Shown: piece by piece, positions 7,852 to 16,712 of the stretch
Numbering within the stretch: position 1 is the stretch's first letter
Layout: each line of letters begins with the position of its first letter
DNA from: CALBZG01 sp964486295
GTDB lineage: Bacteria; Bacillota; Clostridia; Peptostreptococcales; Anaerovoracaceae
Assembly (NCBI GenBank): GCA_964486295.1
Contig: CAZAMF010000002.1
Coordinates: forward strand, 124,001-188,000
Direction of reading: 5' to 3'
DNA: 64,000 nucleotides
Translations under genes and position numbers: made by a program
Notes under the pieces: generated by a model
What the model was told of the DNA's origin: nothing
Database searches by the model: none
The model's input: only the letters and a program-made list of their open reading frames with translations

Positions 7852-10800
7852 ATGGATTTTACACATCTTCACGTACATACTGAATACAGCCTTCTTGACG
7901 GTGCCGCGCGCATCGTCGATTTAGTTGGCAGAGCAAAAGATCTTGGCATGAAGTCGCTGGCCATCACAGATCATGGTGCTATGTTTGGGGTAATAGATTT
8001 CTATAAAGAATGCAGAAAGCAGGGAATCAAACCCATCATCGGCTGTGAGGTGTATACGGCTTCCAGAAACCTTACCGATAAGGAAGCGGATAAAGACAAA
8101 AGCCAGGGTCATCTTGTATTGCTGGCAAAAAATGAGGCAGGATATAAAAACCTCATGAAAATCGTATCCAGGGGCTACACGGAGGGATTTTATTATAAAC
8201 CTAGAATTGACAAATCCGTTCTAAAAAAATATTCCGATGGGTTGATTGCACTATCTGCCTGTCTTGCGGGAGATGTTCAGCGGAAACTGCTGAATGACGA
8301 TTATGAGGGAGCCAAATCCGAAGCGTTAGCTTTTAGAGAAATATTCGGCGAAGAAAATTTTTATCTCGAATTGCAGGATCAGGGTCTTGAGGAAGAGATG
8401 AAGATACTGCCATCCTTGAAGAAGATCCATGAGGAAACCGGTATTCCACTAGTGGCAACGAACGATGTGCATTACGTTAACAGGGAGGACGCGGAAGCCC
8501 ATGATGTCCTGCTGTGTATACAGACTGCCACAAATGTTTTTGAGGAAGACAGAATGCGATTCCCGAATGATCAGTTTTATCTGAAGACAATGGATGAAAT
8601 GGCGAAGCTCTTCGCAAATACTCCCCAGGCGGTAACGAACACACAGCTGATTGCTGATCGCTGCAATGTGGATATCAAATTTGGTGAACTCCATCTTCCG
8701 GAATATGCGGCGCCGGAAGGTTATGATAAAGCTTCATACCTCAAAAAACTTTGTTATGAGGGGATGCAGGATCGTTACGGTGATCAATGGCGGGAACTGG
8801 AACCCCGGCTGGATTATGAACTTGATGTCATCAATCAGATGGGATATGTTGAATATTTTCTGATTGTCTGGGATTTCATAAATTACGCGAAGAAAAACCG
8901 GATCATGGTGGGTCCGGGTAGAGGATCAGCAGCAGGATCTATCGTTGCCTATGCCTTGAAAATAACGGACATAGACCCTATCAAGTATGGACTCATTTTC
9001 GAAAGGTTCCTGAACCCGGAGAGGGTGTCCATGCCGGATATCGATATTGATTTCTGCTATGAAAGAAGGCAGGAAGTTATTGACTATGTAATTCGGAAAT
9101 ACGGAGAAGACAAAGTCGCCCAGATCATCACTTTCGGCACCATGAAAGCCAAGGCTGCCGTTCGGGATGTTGGCAGGGCACTCAATATGAGTTATTCCGA
9201 AACGGATTCTATCGCGAAAGCCATACCGAACGAATTGAAGATGACCATCAGCAAGGCGCTGGATTCCAATCCGGAATTAAAAGCCCGATATGAAACGGAC
9301 GCCCCGACTGCAAAGGTCATCGACATGGCTAAGGCAGTGGAGGGCATGCCCCGGCATGCATCGACGCATGCCGCCGGTGTTGTGATATCAAAAAAGAGCA
9401 TTGACGAGTATGTTCCTCTATATTTGTCCGATAAGGGGATCTCAACTCAGTTCACTATGACAACGATAGAAGAACTCGGGCTTCTGAAAATGGACTTTCT
9501 GGGACTTCGAACCCTGACTGTCATCAGGGACGCGATAGAACTTATTGAAACGAACCACGGCGTTCTCCTGGATTTCTCAAAAATGGGATATGATGACCCG
9601 AAAGTATATGAAATGATATCTTTCGGCAATACGGACGGTGTATTCCAGCTGGAATCCACCGGAATGACTCAGTTCATGAAAAATCTGAAACCCGACTGTT
9701 TTGAGGATATTGTTGCGGGCATTTCGCTTTACAGACCCGGCCCGATGGCCTCAATACCAACCTATATCGAGAACAAAAAAAATCCGGAAAACATATTTTA
9801 TATTCATGAAAGTCTGAGGCCGATCCTATCGGTTACTTATGGATGTCTGGTTTATCAGGAACAGGTTATGCAGATCGTAAGGGATCTGGCGGGATATACC
9901 TACGGACGATCCGATCTGGTTCGCCGCGCCATGAGCAAAAAGAAAATGGATGTCATGCTGAAGGAACAGAACGCCTTTATCCACGGCACCGATGGTGTCC
10001 CCGGCTGCAGCGCGAAAGGCATTCCGGAAAATGCTGCCAGGGAGATATTCAACCAGATGGTCAGCTTTGCCGAATACGCATTTAACAAGTCCCATGCAGC
10101 AGCCTATGCGGTTCTGGCATATGAAACAGCATATCTGAAGGCGTATTATCCCGTGGAGTTTATGGTGGCGCTGATGACCAGTGTAATGGGTGAATCAGCA
10201 TCCATAGCAAAATATATAAGAAACAGCAATGAGATGCAGATCGAAGTCCTGCCTCCGGATATCAACTTCTCCGGCAAGAAATTTACTGTCGAAAGCGGGA
10301 AAATCAGATTCGGGTTGCTTGGCGTCAAGAATGTCGGAGAAGGAGTGGCGGATGCCATTTTGCGCGCCCGAGAAACTAAAGGCAAGCCAAAGGATATTTT
10401 CCGGTTTATTAACAATATAGAGATCCATGAGATCAACAAGAAAGCAATTGACAGTCTGATCCGAGCTGGTGCGTTTGATTCCATGCACTCGAACAGAGCA
10501 CAGCTTATAGCAGTCTGTGAAGGGCTGATCGAAGCGGCTCAGAATGATGCCAGAAAGAATATTGCCGGTCAGATCTCACTTTTCGACACTACCGGCGACA
10601 ATGAAACGATTTCGGAAATCGGCGCAGTGACGAAGTTGCCTGATGTTCAGAACTTTGACCGAAAAACTCTGATGGCGATGGAAAAGGATAACCTGGGTGT
10701 TTATCTGTCCGATCATCCGCTTAATGAATTTATTGATAAAATAGAGAAGTACACCACGATAACCAGTGAAGATTTGACCGAAGTATCAGATCCCGAATAT

Positions 10801-11331
10801 AACGGATCTATCCGTGACGGAATGGAAGCATCCATCGCAGGCATATTGGTGCATAAGAAGAATCTGATGACGAAAAGCGGTAAAATGATGGCTTTTCTGA
10901 CGATTGAGGATTTATACGGTATCATTGAAGCCATCGTCTTCCCTAACGTATATGAGAGATATCAGCAGCATCTGGTCGAGGATGGGATCATAATGATCAA
11001 GGGAACTCTGAATTTCAAAGAGGAAGAAGCGCCGAAGGTAATTGCTGACAAGATATTCCCTATCGAGGAAGCCGGGAACATCACGTCCGAAAAACGGTTT
11101 CTGAAGCTCCGGATCCTTCCAGGTGAAGAAGAAGACAGAGTTCTGAACGAAATCAAAAATACACTGAAGGACTATCCCGGCGATTGTCCGGTAATGATCT
11201 ACATCGGAAATACCGGAAGAAAATTCAAGGCTTCAAAGAAATTATGGGTGGAGCCGGAAGGACGCCTGTTGCAGAGTCTCAAGGAATTAATTGGTGAAGA
11301 TAACGTCAAGCTTCAGGAGGGTAATATATGA
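7852..11331 (+). CDS. dnaE: DNA polymerase III subunit alpha (DnaE type)
   Basis: The 1159-residue replicative polymerase begins with a PHP domain (FTHLHVHTEYSLLDG), then the Pol III core with GPGRGSAAGS and the catalytic aspartates in MPDIDIDF (Asp396, Asp398, Asp400) and KMDFLGL (Asp548). The PHP metal ligands appear intact. A HhH-type region around 815-880, a likely beta-clamp motif QISLF (907-911) and an OB-fold (about 985-1070) follow. Length and order fit DnaE rather than the longer PolC. The N-terminus fixes the start at 7852, but there is no ribosome binding site: a terminator T-run lies just upstream. The stop overlaps the pfkA start (ATGA). Confidence 0.97.
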   Translation: MDFTHLHVHTEYSLLDGAARIVDLVGRAKDLGMKSLAITDHGAMFGVIDFYKECRKQGIKPIIGCEVYTASRNLTDKEADKDKSQGHLVLLAKNEAGYKNLMKIVSRGYTEGFYYKPRIDKSVLKKYSDGLIALSACLAGDVQRKLLNDDYEGAKSEALAFREIFGEENFYLELQDQGLEEEMKILPSLKKIHEETGIPLVATNDVHYVNREDAEAHDVLLCIQTATNVFEEDRMRFPNDQFYLKTMDEMAKLFANTPQAVTNTQLIADRCNVDIKFGELHLPEYAAPEGYDKASYLKKLCYEGMQDRYGDQWRELEPRLDYELDVINQMGYVEYFLIVWDFINYAKKNRIMVGPGRGSAAGSIVAYALKITDIDPIKYGLIFERFLNPERVSMPDIDIDFCYERRQEVIDYVIRKYGEDKVAQIITFGTMKAKAAVRDVGRALNMSYSETDSIAKAIPNELKMTISKALDSNPELKARYETDAPTAKVIDMAKAVEGMPRHASTHAAGVVISKKSIDEYVPLYLSDKGISTQFTMTTIEELGLLKMDFLGLRTLTVIRDAIELIETNHGVLLDFSKMGYDDPKVYEMISFGNTDGVFQLESTGMTQFMKNLKPDCFEDIVAGISLYRPGPMASIPTYIENKKNPENIFYIHESLRPILSVTYGCLVYQEQVMQIVRDLAGYTYGRSDLVRRAMSKKKMDVMLKEQNAFIHGTDGVPGCSAKGIPENAAREIFNQMVSFAEYAFNKSHAAAYAVLAYETAYLKAYYPVEFMVALMTSVMGESASIAKYIRNSNEMQIEVLPPDINFSGKKFTVESGKIRFGLLGVKNVGEGVADAILRARETKGKPKDIFRFINNIEIHEINKKAIDSLIRAGAFDSMHSNRAQLIAVCEGLIEAAQNDARKNIAGQISLFDTTGDNETISEIGAVTKLPDVQNFDRKTLMAMEKDNLGVYLSDHPLNEFIDKIEKYTTITSEDLTEVSDPEYNGSIRDGMEASIAGILVHKKNLMTKSGKMMAFLTIEDLYGIIEAIVFPNVYERYQQHLVEDGIIMIKGTLNFKEEEAPKVIADKIFPIEEAGNITSEKRFLKLRILPGEEEDRVLNEIKNTLKDYPGDCPVMIYIGNTGRKFKASKKLWVEPEGRLLQSLKELIGEDNVKLQEGNI

Positions 11332-12290
11332 GAAATATTGGTGTGCTTACCAGCGGAGGAGACGCTCCGGGAATGAATGCCGCAATCAGGGCTGCAGTGA
11401 GAGGCGGCATCTATAACGGCCTGACTGTATACGGCATAGAAAGAGGTTTTGAAGGATTGATTGACGGCGAGATCAAAGAAATGAATGTTTCGTCAGTATC
11501 CGATATCCTACATAGGGGCGGGACCATATTGCGCACGGCCAGGTCGGAACGGTTCCTGACCGAAGAAGGTTTCAAGCGGGCGCTCAACATACTGGAAAGC
11601 TTCGAAATAGAAGGGTTGATGATTATTGGCGGCGACGGATCGCTGGCTGGAGGATTGAAGCTGCACCAAGCCGGAGTTACTGTGATGGGGCTTCCTGGTA
11701 CCATAGACAACGATCTGGCTTACACAGACTATACAATTGGTTTTGACACGGCCGTGAATACAGTTTTGAGTGCCATCAGCAATATAAGAGACACTTCATC
11801 ATCCCACGAAAGAAGCACGGTGATTGAGGTCATGGGGCGTCAATGCGGCGATATTGCCATGTATGCAGGCGTAACCGGCGGTGCAGAGAGTATTTTGACT
11901 CCAGACAGGCCGGTTGATATCAATGCCATCTGCAGAAAGATCATCCAGGGAAGAAATCGGGGAAAGCTGCATAACATCATCGTTAAAGCAGAAGGAGTGG
12001 ATATTAGCGCGCGGGATATTGCCGATATGATCCATGAAAGAACCGGGGTAGAATCAAAGATCGTGATCTTAAGTTATATACAGCGGGGCGGATCCCCGAC
12101 AGCTCGAGACAGGATGCTGGCCAGCAGAATGGGCTATAAAGCGATTGAATTGCTCAAAGAAGGCAGCAACAGCAAAGCCATCGGAATCAATGGAACGGAG
12201 ATCGTGGCCTATGATCTGGGCGATGCGTTGAAAATGAAACGTTTGCCGGATCTCAGCCTGATTGAATTGGCCGATGTGCTTTCGATTTGA
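11328..12290 (+). CDS. pfkA: ATP-dependent 6-phosphofructokinase
   Basis: PfkA phosphorylates fructose 6-phosphate to the 1,6-bisphosphate in glycolysis. The 320-residue protein has the expected length and motifs: N-terminal GVLTSGGDAPGMNAAIRA, GGDGSLAGG (Gly after Asp indicates ATP rather than pyrophosphate), PGTIDND with the catalytic Asp (again the ATP-type Gly at the first variable position), TIGFDTA, and VEVMGRQCGDIA. It is translationally coupled to dnaE through a 4-nt overlap, with AGGAGG upstream. It ends 2 nt from the convergent dinB gene, so no terminator is seen between them. Confidence 0.97.
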   Translation: MRNIGVLTSGGDAPGMNAAIRAAVRGGIYNGLTVYGIERGFEGLIDGEIKEMNVSSVSDILHRGGTILRTARSERFLTEEGFKRALNILESFEIEGLMIIGGDGSLAGGLKLHQAGVTVMGLPGTIDNDLAYTDYTIGFDTAVNTVLSAISNIRDTSSSHERSTVIEVMGRQCGDIAMYAGVTGGAESILTPDRPVDINAICRKIIQGRNRGKLHNIIVKAEGVDISARDIADMIHERTGVESKIVILSYIQRGGSPTARDRMLASRMGYKAIELLKEGSNSKAIGINGTEIVAYDLGDALKMKRLPDLSLIELADVLSI

Positions 12291-12292
12291 AA

Positions 12293-13516
12293 TCAGTCAT
12301 CATCTTTTAGTTCATCCAGATCGATACCGATATCATTTTGGAGAATCTGGCCGAAATTGACCGCGCCTCGACCGTATTTTAAACGGATTTCATCGATGGT
12401 GCGTTCAAGCTTCTCTAATTTATCCCGCTTTTCATTGGCGGTCTGGAAGAGGCTTATCTGCTGATTTTCATTTTCATCTTTCAGGTTAATTCCGGTAACC
12501 GTCAGCAAGCGTATTCCAACATTGAGGTTCCAGGAATTGAAAATCAGTTCCTGGGCGGCCCGTGAAATCTCTTCCGAAAGATTTGTCGGTGCATCGAGTT
12601 GTTTTTGCCGGGAAATCGATTTGAAATATGGATCTTTGATATCAACTTTGACCCCGGAAGCTTTCATCTGATATTTCCTCAATCTGCCGGCAACCGTATC
12701 CGAAAGGGCGGTTACTGCTGTCACAACATCCTCTTTTGATATCAGATCCCGCTTGAATGTCAATCCGTTTCCCACGGATTTGATTTTTCGTTTTTCCCAT
12801 GCGAAAGAAACGGGTTCTTTATCCAGACCGTTTGCATAGTCGTGGATCAGTGTTCCGTGCTTGCCCAACAGCTTGAACAGCCGGTTTCGGTCAGCCTGTG
12901 CCAGTTCCCCGATGGTGCGAATCCCCGCTGCGATCAGCTTTGTTTCCATCCCCTTGCCTACAAAAAACATTTCTCCAACCGGAAGCGGCCATAATAAAGT
13001 TTTATAATTTTCTCGGGTGATCACAGTAGTCGCATCCGGCTTTTTATATTCAGAACCCATTTTTGCAAATATTTTATTAAAAGAAACGCCAACCGAAAGA
13101 GTCAGCCCCAATTCACTTTTGACTGTGTTACGTATGGTATCCGCTATTTCTTTGCCGGATCCGAAGAGCTTCAGGCTTGCAGTAACGTCCAGCCAGGATT
13201 CATCGATGCTGAAAGGCTCGATCATGTCTGTGTACCGATAATAAATATCATTGATCATTTTTGAATAGAAAGAATATTTCTCATGGTGCGGTGGTACGAC
13301 CTGAAGATCGGGGCATTTTTTTCTGGCTTGCCAAATGGTTTCAGTTGTTTTTACACCTGCTTTTTTTGCCAGTTCATTTTTCGCAACAATAATACCATGG
13401 CGATTCTGTGGATTTCCGCAAACAGCCATAGGCCTGTTTCTAAGCTCGGGGTAATCCAGCAATTCCACCGAAGCGAAAAATGCATTCATGTCACAATGTA
13501 AGATTGTTCTATCCAT
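12293..13516 (-). CDS. dinB: DNA polymerase IV (Y-family translesion polymerase)
   Basis: The 407-residue product starts MDRTILHCDMNAFFASVE (catalytic Asp8 and steric-gate region) and has the second catalytic motif FSIDESWLDVT. It continues with VGVSFNKIFAKMGS, the helix-hairpin-helix region GKGMETKLIAAGIRTIGELAQ, the little-finger domain, and a C-terminal clamp-binding motif QQISLF. The ATG at 13516 is the family start; the open frame extends 5 codons further to a TTG. A TATAAT ends 6 nt before the ATG, so the mRNA is predicted to be leaderless. I see no LexA-type operator. Confidence 0.95.
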   Translation of the reverse strand: MDRTILHCDMNAFFASVELLDYPELRNRPMAVCGNPQNRHGIIVAKNELAKKAGVKTTETIWQARKKCPDLQVVPPHHEKYSFYSKMINDIYYRYTDMIEPFSIDESWLDVTASLKLFGSGKEIADTIRNTVKSELGLTLSVGVSFNKIFAKMGSEYKKPDATTVITRENYKTLLWPLPVGEMFFVGKGMETKLIAAGIRTIGELAQADRNRLFKLLGKHGTLIHDYANGLDKEPVSFAWEKRKIKSVGNGLTFKRDLISKEDVVTAVTALSDTVAGRLRKYQMKASGVKVDIKDPYFKSISRQKQLDAPTNLSEEISRAAQELIFNSWNLNVGIRLLTVTGINLKDENENQQISLFQTANEKRDKLEKLERTIDEIRLKYGRGAVNFGQILQNDIGIDLDELKDDD

Positions 13517-13522
13517 GCATCG

Positions 13523-13551
13523 ATTATACAATGAGGTTTGATAAAAACCAA
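13523..13551 (-). promoter_or_regulatory. Promoter of dinB giving a leaderless mRNA
   Basis: Minus strand: TTGGTT (13551-13546), 17-nt spacer, TATAAT (13528-13523), 6 nt to the ATG at 13516. Same geometry as at ung and the ltaS-like gene. Confidence 0.75.
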
Positions 13552-13579
13552 CTATATGTACCGTACATAAACCGTAATG

Positions 13580-13588
13580 TGCTATAAT
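13580..13588 (+). promoter_or_regulatory. Extended -10 promoter of the HAD phosphatase gene
   Basis: TGC followed directly by TATAAT, an extended -10 element. No good -35. Transcription would start near 13595 and give a leader of about 72 nt. Confidence 0.55.
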
Positions 13589-13615
13589 ACGAATTGTAAA
13601 ATTAACTGGCAGACT

Positions 13616-13646
13616 GCCGGATATCGGTGATCCGATGCCGGCTGAT
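13616..13646 (+). promoter_or_regulatory. Leader hairpin of the HAD phosphatase gene, attenuator-like
   Basis: GCCGG (13616-13620) and ATCGG (13623-13627) pair with CCGAT (13632-13636) and CCGGC (13638-13642), with TGATGTTTTT after it. It lies between the promoter and the start codon, so it could stop transcription early. Confidence 0.45.
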
Positions 13647-13666
13647 GTTTTTCAGAGGGATATTAG

Positions 13667-14473
13667 ATGGAACCAATAAATAAAGATCCGATCATAGCCA
13701 TCATGTATGATTTTGACAAAACCTTATCACCCGAAGATATGCATAATTATGGCTTCATACCGGGGATAGACATGACAACTGCGGAATTCTGGGAGCTATG
13801 CAATAAAACCATTAAAGAAAACAGAATGGATATGATTCTTGGATATATGATGGTGATGCTGAAAGAGGCTCAGGGAAAACTTTTACTGACTCGGGAAGTC
13901 TTTCACAAAATGGGAAGCAAGGTCAGGTTGTTTCCGGGCGTTTCGTCATGGTTCCGCAGAATCAACGAATATGGTGCATCAAAAAATATTGAAATCGAGC
14001 ACTATATCATATCTTCCGGACTTAAAGAAATCATTGAGGGTACAAAAATAGCGGCAGAATTTAAAGATATTTATGCTGCGGAATTTATTTACAGCAGAAG
14101 AGGAGTGCCGATCTGGCCTGCGATGGCAGTGAATTACACGTCAAAAACCCAGTTTCTGTTTCGCATCAATAAAGGGGAACTCGATGTGACCGACAATACC
14201 GGTATCAATGAATTTGTCTCTGAAAGTGAAAGAAGAGTGCCGTTTAAGAATATGATTTATATCGGAGACGGAATTACCGATATTCCTTGCATGCAGATCG
14301 TTAAAAATGGCGGAGGGCATTCATTGGCGGTTTATCAGGGTCAAGATGACAGTCTGGCTCGTAAAATGCGAAGCCAGGGAAGAGTGGATGATGCCTTGCC
14401 GGCGGACTATTCAAAAGGCGGGAGACTGGAAAAAAGGGTATTCTCCATTATTGACGATGTGTCGGGAAAATAG
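13667..14473 (+). CDS. HAD-superfamily phosphatase-like protein
   Basis: The 268-residue protein has HAD motif I as YDFDKTLS (nucleophile Asp and following Asp), motif II as IISSG, a Lys in the NYTSKTQFLF region that can serve as motif III, and motif IV as YIGDGITDIPC. A helical cap lies between motifs I and II. These residues imply a Mg2+-dependent phosphotransfer or phosphatase activity in the cytoplasm; the substrate cannot be told. SD AGAGGG precedes the ATG. The promoter and a hairpin leader are upstream, and dinB runs the other way. Confidence 0.82.
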   Translation: MEPINKDPIIAIMYDFDKTLSPEDMHNYGFIPGIDMTTAEFWELCNKTIKENRMDMILGYMMVMLKEAQGKLLLTREVFHKMGSKVRLFPGVSSWFRRINEYGASKNIEIEHYIISSGLKEIIEGTKIAAEFKDIYAAEFIYSRRGVPIWPAMAVNYTSKTQFLFRINKGELDVTDNTGINEFVSESERRVPFKNMIYIGDGITDIPCMQIVKNGGGHSLAVYQGQDDSLARKMRSQGRVDDALPADYSKGGRLEKRVFSIIDDVSGK

Positions 14474-14513
14474 AGGAAGTTTGACAGATATTGTGGATAT
14501 TGACTTAAAAATA

Positions 14514-14522
14514 TGTTAAAAT
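14514..14522 (+). promoter_or_regulatory. Possible extended -10 for a leaderless Usp-like gene
   Basis: TGT then TAAAAT (14517-14522), 6 nt before the ATG at 14529. No -35 at the right distance. The position mimics the leaderless promoters of ung and dinB. Confidence 0.4.
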
Positions 14523-14528
14523 ATGAAC

Positions 14529-14912
14529 ATGGCAAAGAATATTATGGTCTGCGTAACGCAGCAGAAGACTTGCGACCGACTTATCAAATACGGGTATGAT
14601 CTGCTTATGGATACCAAGGGTGAGCTGTTTATTATACATGTCGCTCACTACGAGTTCAAGTTTTTGGGGACAACCGAAGAAGGCGCAGCATTGGATTATC
14701 TTTACGAGAGAGCGCTGGAGTACGGAGCAAATCTGACAGTAGTCAGATCAAACCATGTGTTGGATACTTTAGTGGACCTGGCGGATAAGAATAAAATATC
14801 CCATTTGATTCTGGGCCAATCGGGACAGGCTCATGATGCGAATAACCTGATCGATCTTCTGGAGGACAGACTCAGCAAAAAGACTGAAATTATTGTGGTA
14901 CCGGCGGATTGA
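14529..14912 (+). CDS. Universal-stress-protein-like (Usp) domain protein
   Basis: About 127 residues with a Rossmann-like Usp fold: N-terminal KNIMVCVTQQKTCDRLIKYG, FIIHVAHYEF after the first helix, VLDTLVDLADKNKISHLILGQSG in the second half and a final strand TEIIVVPAD. It resembles the Usp domain of KdpD-type proteins. The ATP-binding Gly-rich loop (LGQSGQAHDAN) is shorter than in classical UspA. Two in-frame ATGs are possible (14523, 14529); neither has an SD, and the -10-like box fits the second. Role unknown, perhaps nucleotide or stress sensing. Confidence 0.72.
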   Translation: MAKNIMVCVTQQKTCDRLIKYGYDLLMDTKGELFIIHVAHYEFKFLGTTEEGAALDYLYERALEYGANLTVVRSNHVLDTLVDLADKNKISHLILGQSGQAHDANNLIDLLEDRLSKKTEIIVVPAD

Positions 14913-14927
14913 CCGGACGCATCAAAC

Positions 14928-14956
14928 TTGACTGTATTTTCCGATGCGGGTATAAT
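14928..14956 (+). promoter_or_regulatory. Sigma-A promoter of the HdeD-like gene
   Basis: TTGACT (14928-14933), 17-nt spacer, TATAAT (14951-14956). Predicted start near 14963; leader about 35 nt. Confidence 0.85.
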
Positions 14957-14997
14957 GACAAAGGATTCAATGAGACTGACATAGGGGGACAGCGTTC

Positions 14998-15525
14998 ATG
15001 AGAGTTTTATCAATAGTGGTCGGTATTTTTCTTGTTATTACCAGTGTATGGTGTTTTGCCCATCCCGGTGCGACATTCCTTTCCATAGCATTTTTATTAG
15101 GTTTTGCAATGTTTATTCATGGCCTTACGGCCATTTTTGATTATTTTTCACTGAAGAAAACTGAGAACACTGGCGAGGGATGGCTACTGGCGGATGGCAT
15201 CACGACATTTATTCTGTCGGTTCTGGTCCTGTTTAACCAGTTGGTTGCCGATGCAGCGATCCCGGTCTTCTTTGGAATGTGGATCATCTTTTCCGGAGTG
15301 GTCAGAATCGTCAATGCCTTGAACAGCGCAAAGAAAATCTGGTGGATATGGACTTTGTCTTTGGGGGTGCTCAGCATATTGGCAGGACTTTATGCATTTC
15401 TGAATCCCATGCTGGCGGACCTTCCCGTTGTTACGGTGGTTGGCATCACATTCCTGCTGCAAGGAGCCAATATGATATTTATAGGCTCAGTGGCCAAGGG
15501 TAAAAAGAAAAGACTATACAGGTAA
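14998..15525 (+). CDS. HdeD-like membrane protein (DUF308)
   Basis: The 175-residue protein has six hydrophobic segments arranged as three similar helix pairs, with recurring patterns such as GIFLVITSVWCFAHP and GVLSILAGLYAFLNP that mark DUF308/HdeD repeats. It ends in a basic tail (KGKKKRLYR) in the cytoplasm. HdeD of enterobacteria is tied to acid resistance, but the clostridial relatives have no assigned role. A strong promoter and an AGGGGGA SD precede it. The PerM-like exporter gene follows 23 nt later, probably in the same operon. Confidence 0.85.
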   Translation: MRVLSIVVGIFLVITSVWCFAHPGATFLSIAFLLGFAMFIHGLTAIFDYFSLKKTENTGEGWLLADGITTFILSVLVLFNQLVADAAIPVFFGMWIIFSGVVRIVNALNSAKKIWWIWTLSLGVLSILAGLYAFLNPMLADLPVVTVVGITFLLQGANMIFIGSVAKGKKKRLYR

Positions 15526-15548
15526 TAATAAAAAGAAGCAGGCAGAAA

Positions 15549-16577
15549 GTGGAACAGAATTTAAGCCCCAAGGGGAAACAAGAGAGAATCATATCACTTA
15601 TAGTACTGATTGGCATGCTTATCACAGTGCGGTACATGCTGGATTTGGTATTATTGACATTTTTATTGACTTTTATTTTTTATCATCTGCTAAAGCTTGT
15701 ACAGACGAAAATCAACAGCTCCTGGGGGAAACGTCTGCCTGAGCCTTTGATTCTTTCCGTTCTGTATATTATTTTTATATTATTATTAAGTTTTTTGAGC
15801 ATTGAGGTTTTTCCAAAGCTGGTTGATCAGATCAACATCATTGCCAATGCTTTAGCGACTTTTGATATTGAGGCGGTCAAAAATGTAGTGGGCCAGAGGA
15901 TGGCCCTGTTCTTCTCCGGTGTCGATATCAACAGCTACATCGGTCAAGCCGGAACATTGCTGGCCAGCCTGATTACGAAGATCAGCGGATTCCTGTTCAA
16001 TTTTCTTATCGCATTGCTGCTCAGTTTTTTGATACTGGTAGAAAAGAACACAATCTATGAGTTTGGATTAAATGTAAAGAAAAGCAATGTCTCTTTTATT
16101 TATGATTATCTAATCACATATGGCGGGGGGTTTTGTAAAACATTCGGAAAAGTCATGAAAGTCCAGGTGACGATTGCGTTTATCAACTCGTTGCTTTCCA
16201 TGATTATCCTGGCAATATTAGGTTTTCCGGCCATTGGAGGTTTGGGCATAATGATTTTTTGCCTTGGCCTGATCCCCGTGGCAGGGGTGGTGGTTTCATT
16301 CATTCCTCTCTCTGTCATAGGTTTCTCCATCGGAGGTGTGAAGGCGGTAGTTGAAGTGGTGGCACTGATCGTAGGTATTCATATGGTTGAAGCCTATATC
16401 TTAAATCCCAAGCTTATGTCTCAAAAAACGCGTTTGCCCGTATCATTTGTGTTTATCATACTGGTAGTGGCAGAACATTATCTAGGGATATGGGGCCTTC
16501 TGATCGGTGTGCCGGTGTTTATTTTCTTAATGACCGCATTCGAGATTGATTACAAAGTTTCGGGCAAAAAAAAGTGA
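15549..16577 (+). CDS. AI-2E / PerM family membrane exporter
   Basis: The 342-residue polytopic protein has about eight membrane helices and the family's C-terminal signature: GFPAIGGLGIMIFCLGLIP, then GIHMVEAYILNPKLM, then LGIWGLLIGVPVFIF. This family (AI-2E transporter, PF01594) includes TqsA and sodium/proton antiporters, so the substrate is open. The start is a GTG at 15549 with only a weak SD. A terminator follows 24 nt after the stop. Confidence 0.9.
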   Translation: MEQNLSPKGKQERIISLIVLIGMLITVRYMLDLVLLTFLLTFIFYHLLKLVQTKINSSWGKRLPEPLILSVLYIIFILLLSFLSIEVFPKLVDQINIIANALATFDIEAVKNVVGQRMALFFSGVDINSYIGQAGTLLASLITKISGFLFNFLIALLLSFLILVEKNTIYEFGLNVKKSNVSFIYDYLITYGGGFCKTFGKVMKVQVTIAFINSLLSMIILAILGFPAIGGLGIMIFCLGLIPVAGVVVSFIPLSVIGFSIGGVKAVVEVVALIVGIHMVEAYILNPKLMSQKTRLPVSFVFIILVVAEHYLGIWGLLIGVPVFIFLMTAFEIDYKVSGKKK

Positions 16578-16601
16578 TCGGCAATATTTTGAACAACAAC
16601 G

Positions 16602-16627
16602 GCCGCCTCGACAAGGGCGGCTTTTTT
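16602..16627 (+). terminator. Intrinsic terminator
   Basis: GCCGCC (16602-16607) pairs with GGCGGC (16616-16621) around an 8-nt loop, followed by TTTTTT. Confidence 0.85.
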
Positions 16628-16659
16628 AGCAAATAGGATGTGAATCGGTTCGGAACATA

Positions 16660-16668
16660 TGCTATAAT
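16660..16668 (+). promoter_or_regulatory. Extended -10 promoter of the flavoprotein operon
   Basis: TGC directly before TATAAT (16663-16668). The transcript would cover the two FAD proteins and probably the cobalamin adenosyltransferase. Confidence 0.55.
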
Positions 16669-16712
16669 ATAGCGTATTGTTTCATTCAAATGAAGTGGCT
16701 CGGGAGGACTCG

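Noticed and set aside
13517..13600. SOS (LexA) box between dinB and the HAD gene
   Set aside because: I looked for GAAC-N4-GTTC-type or related dyads and found none.
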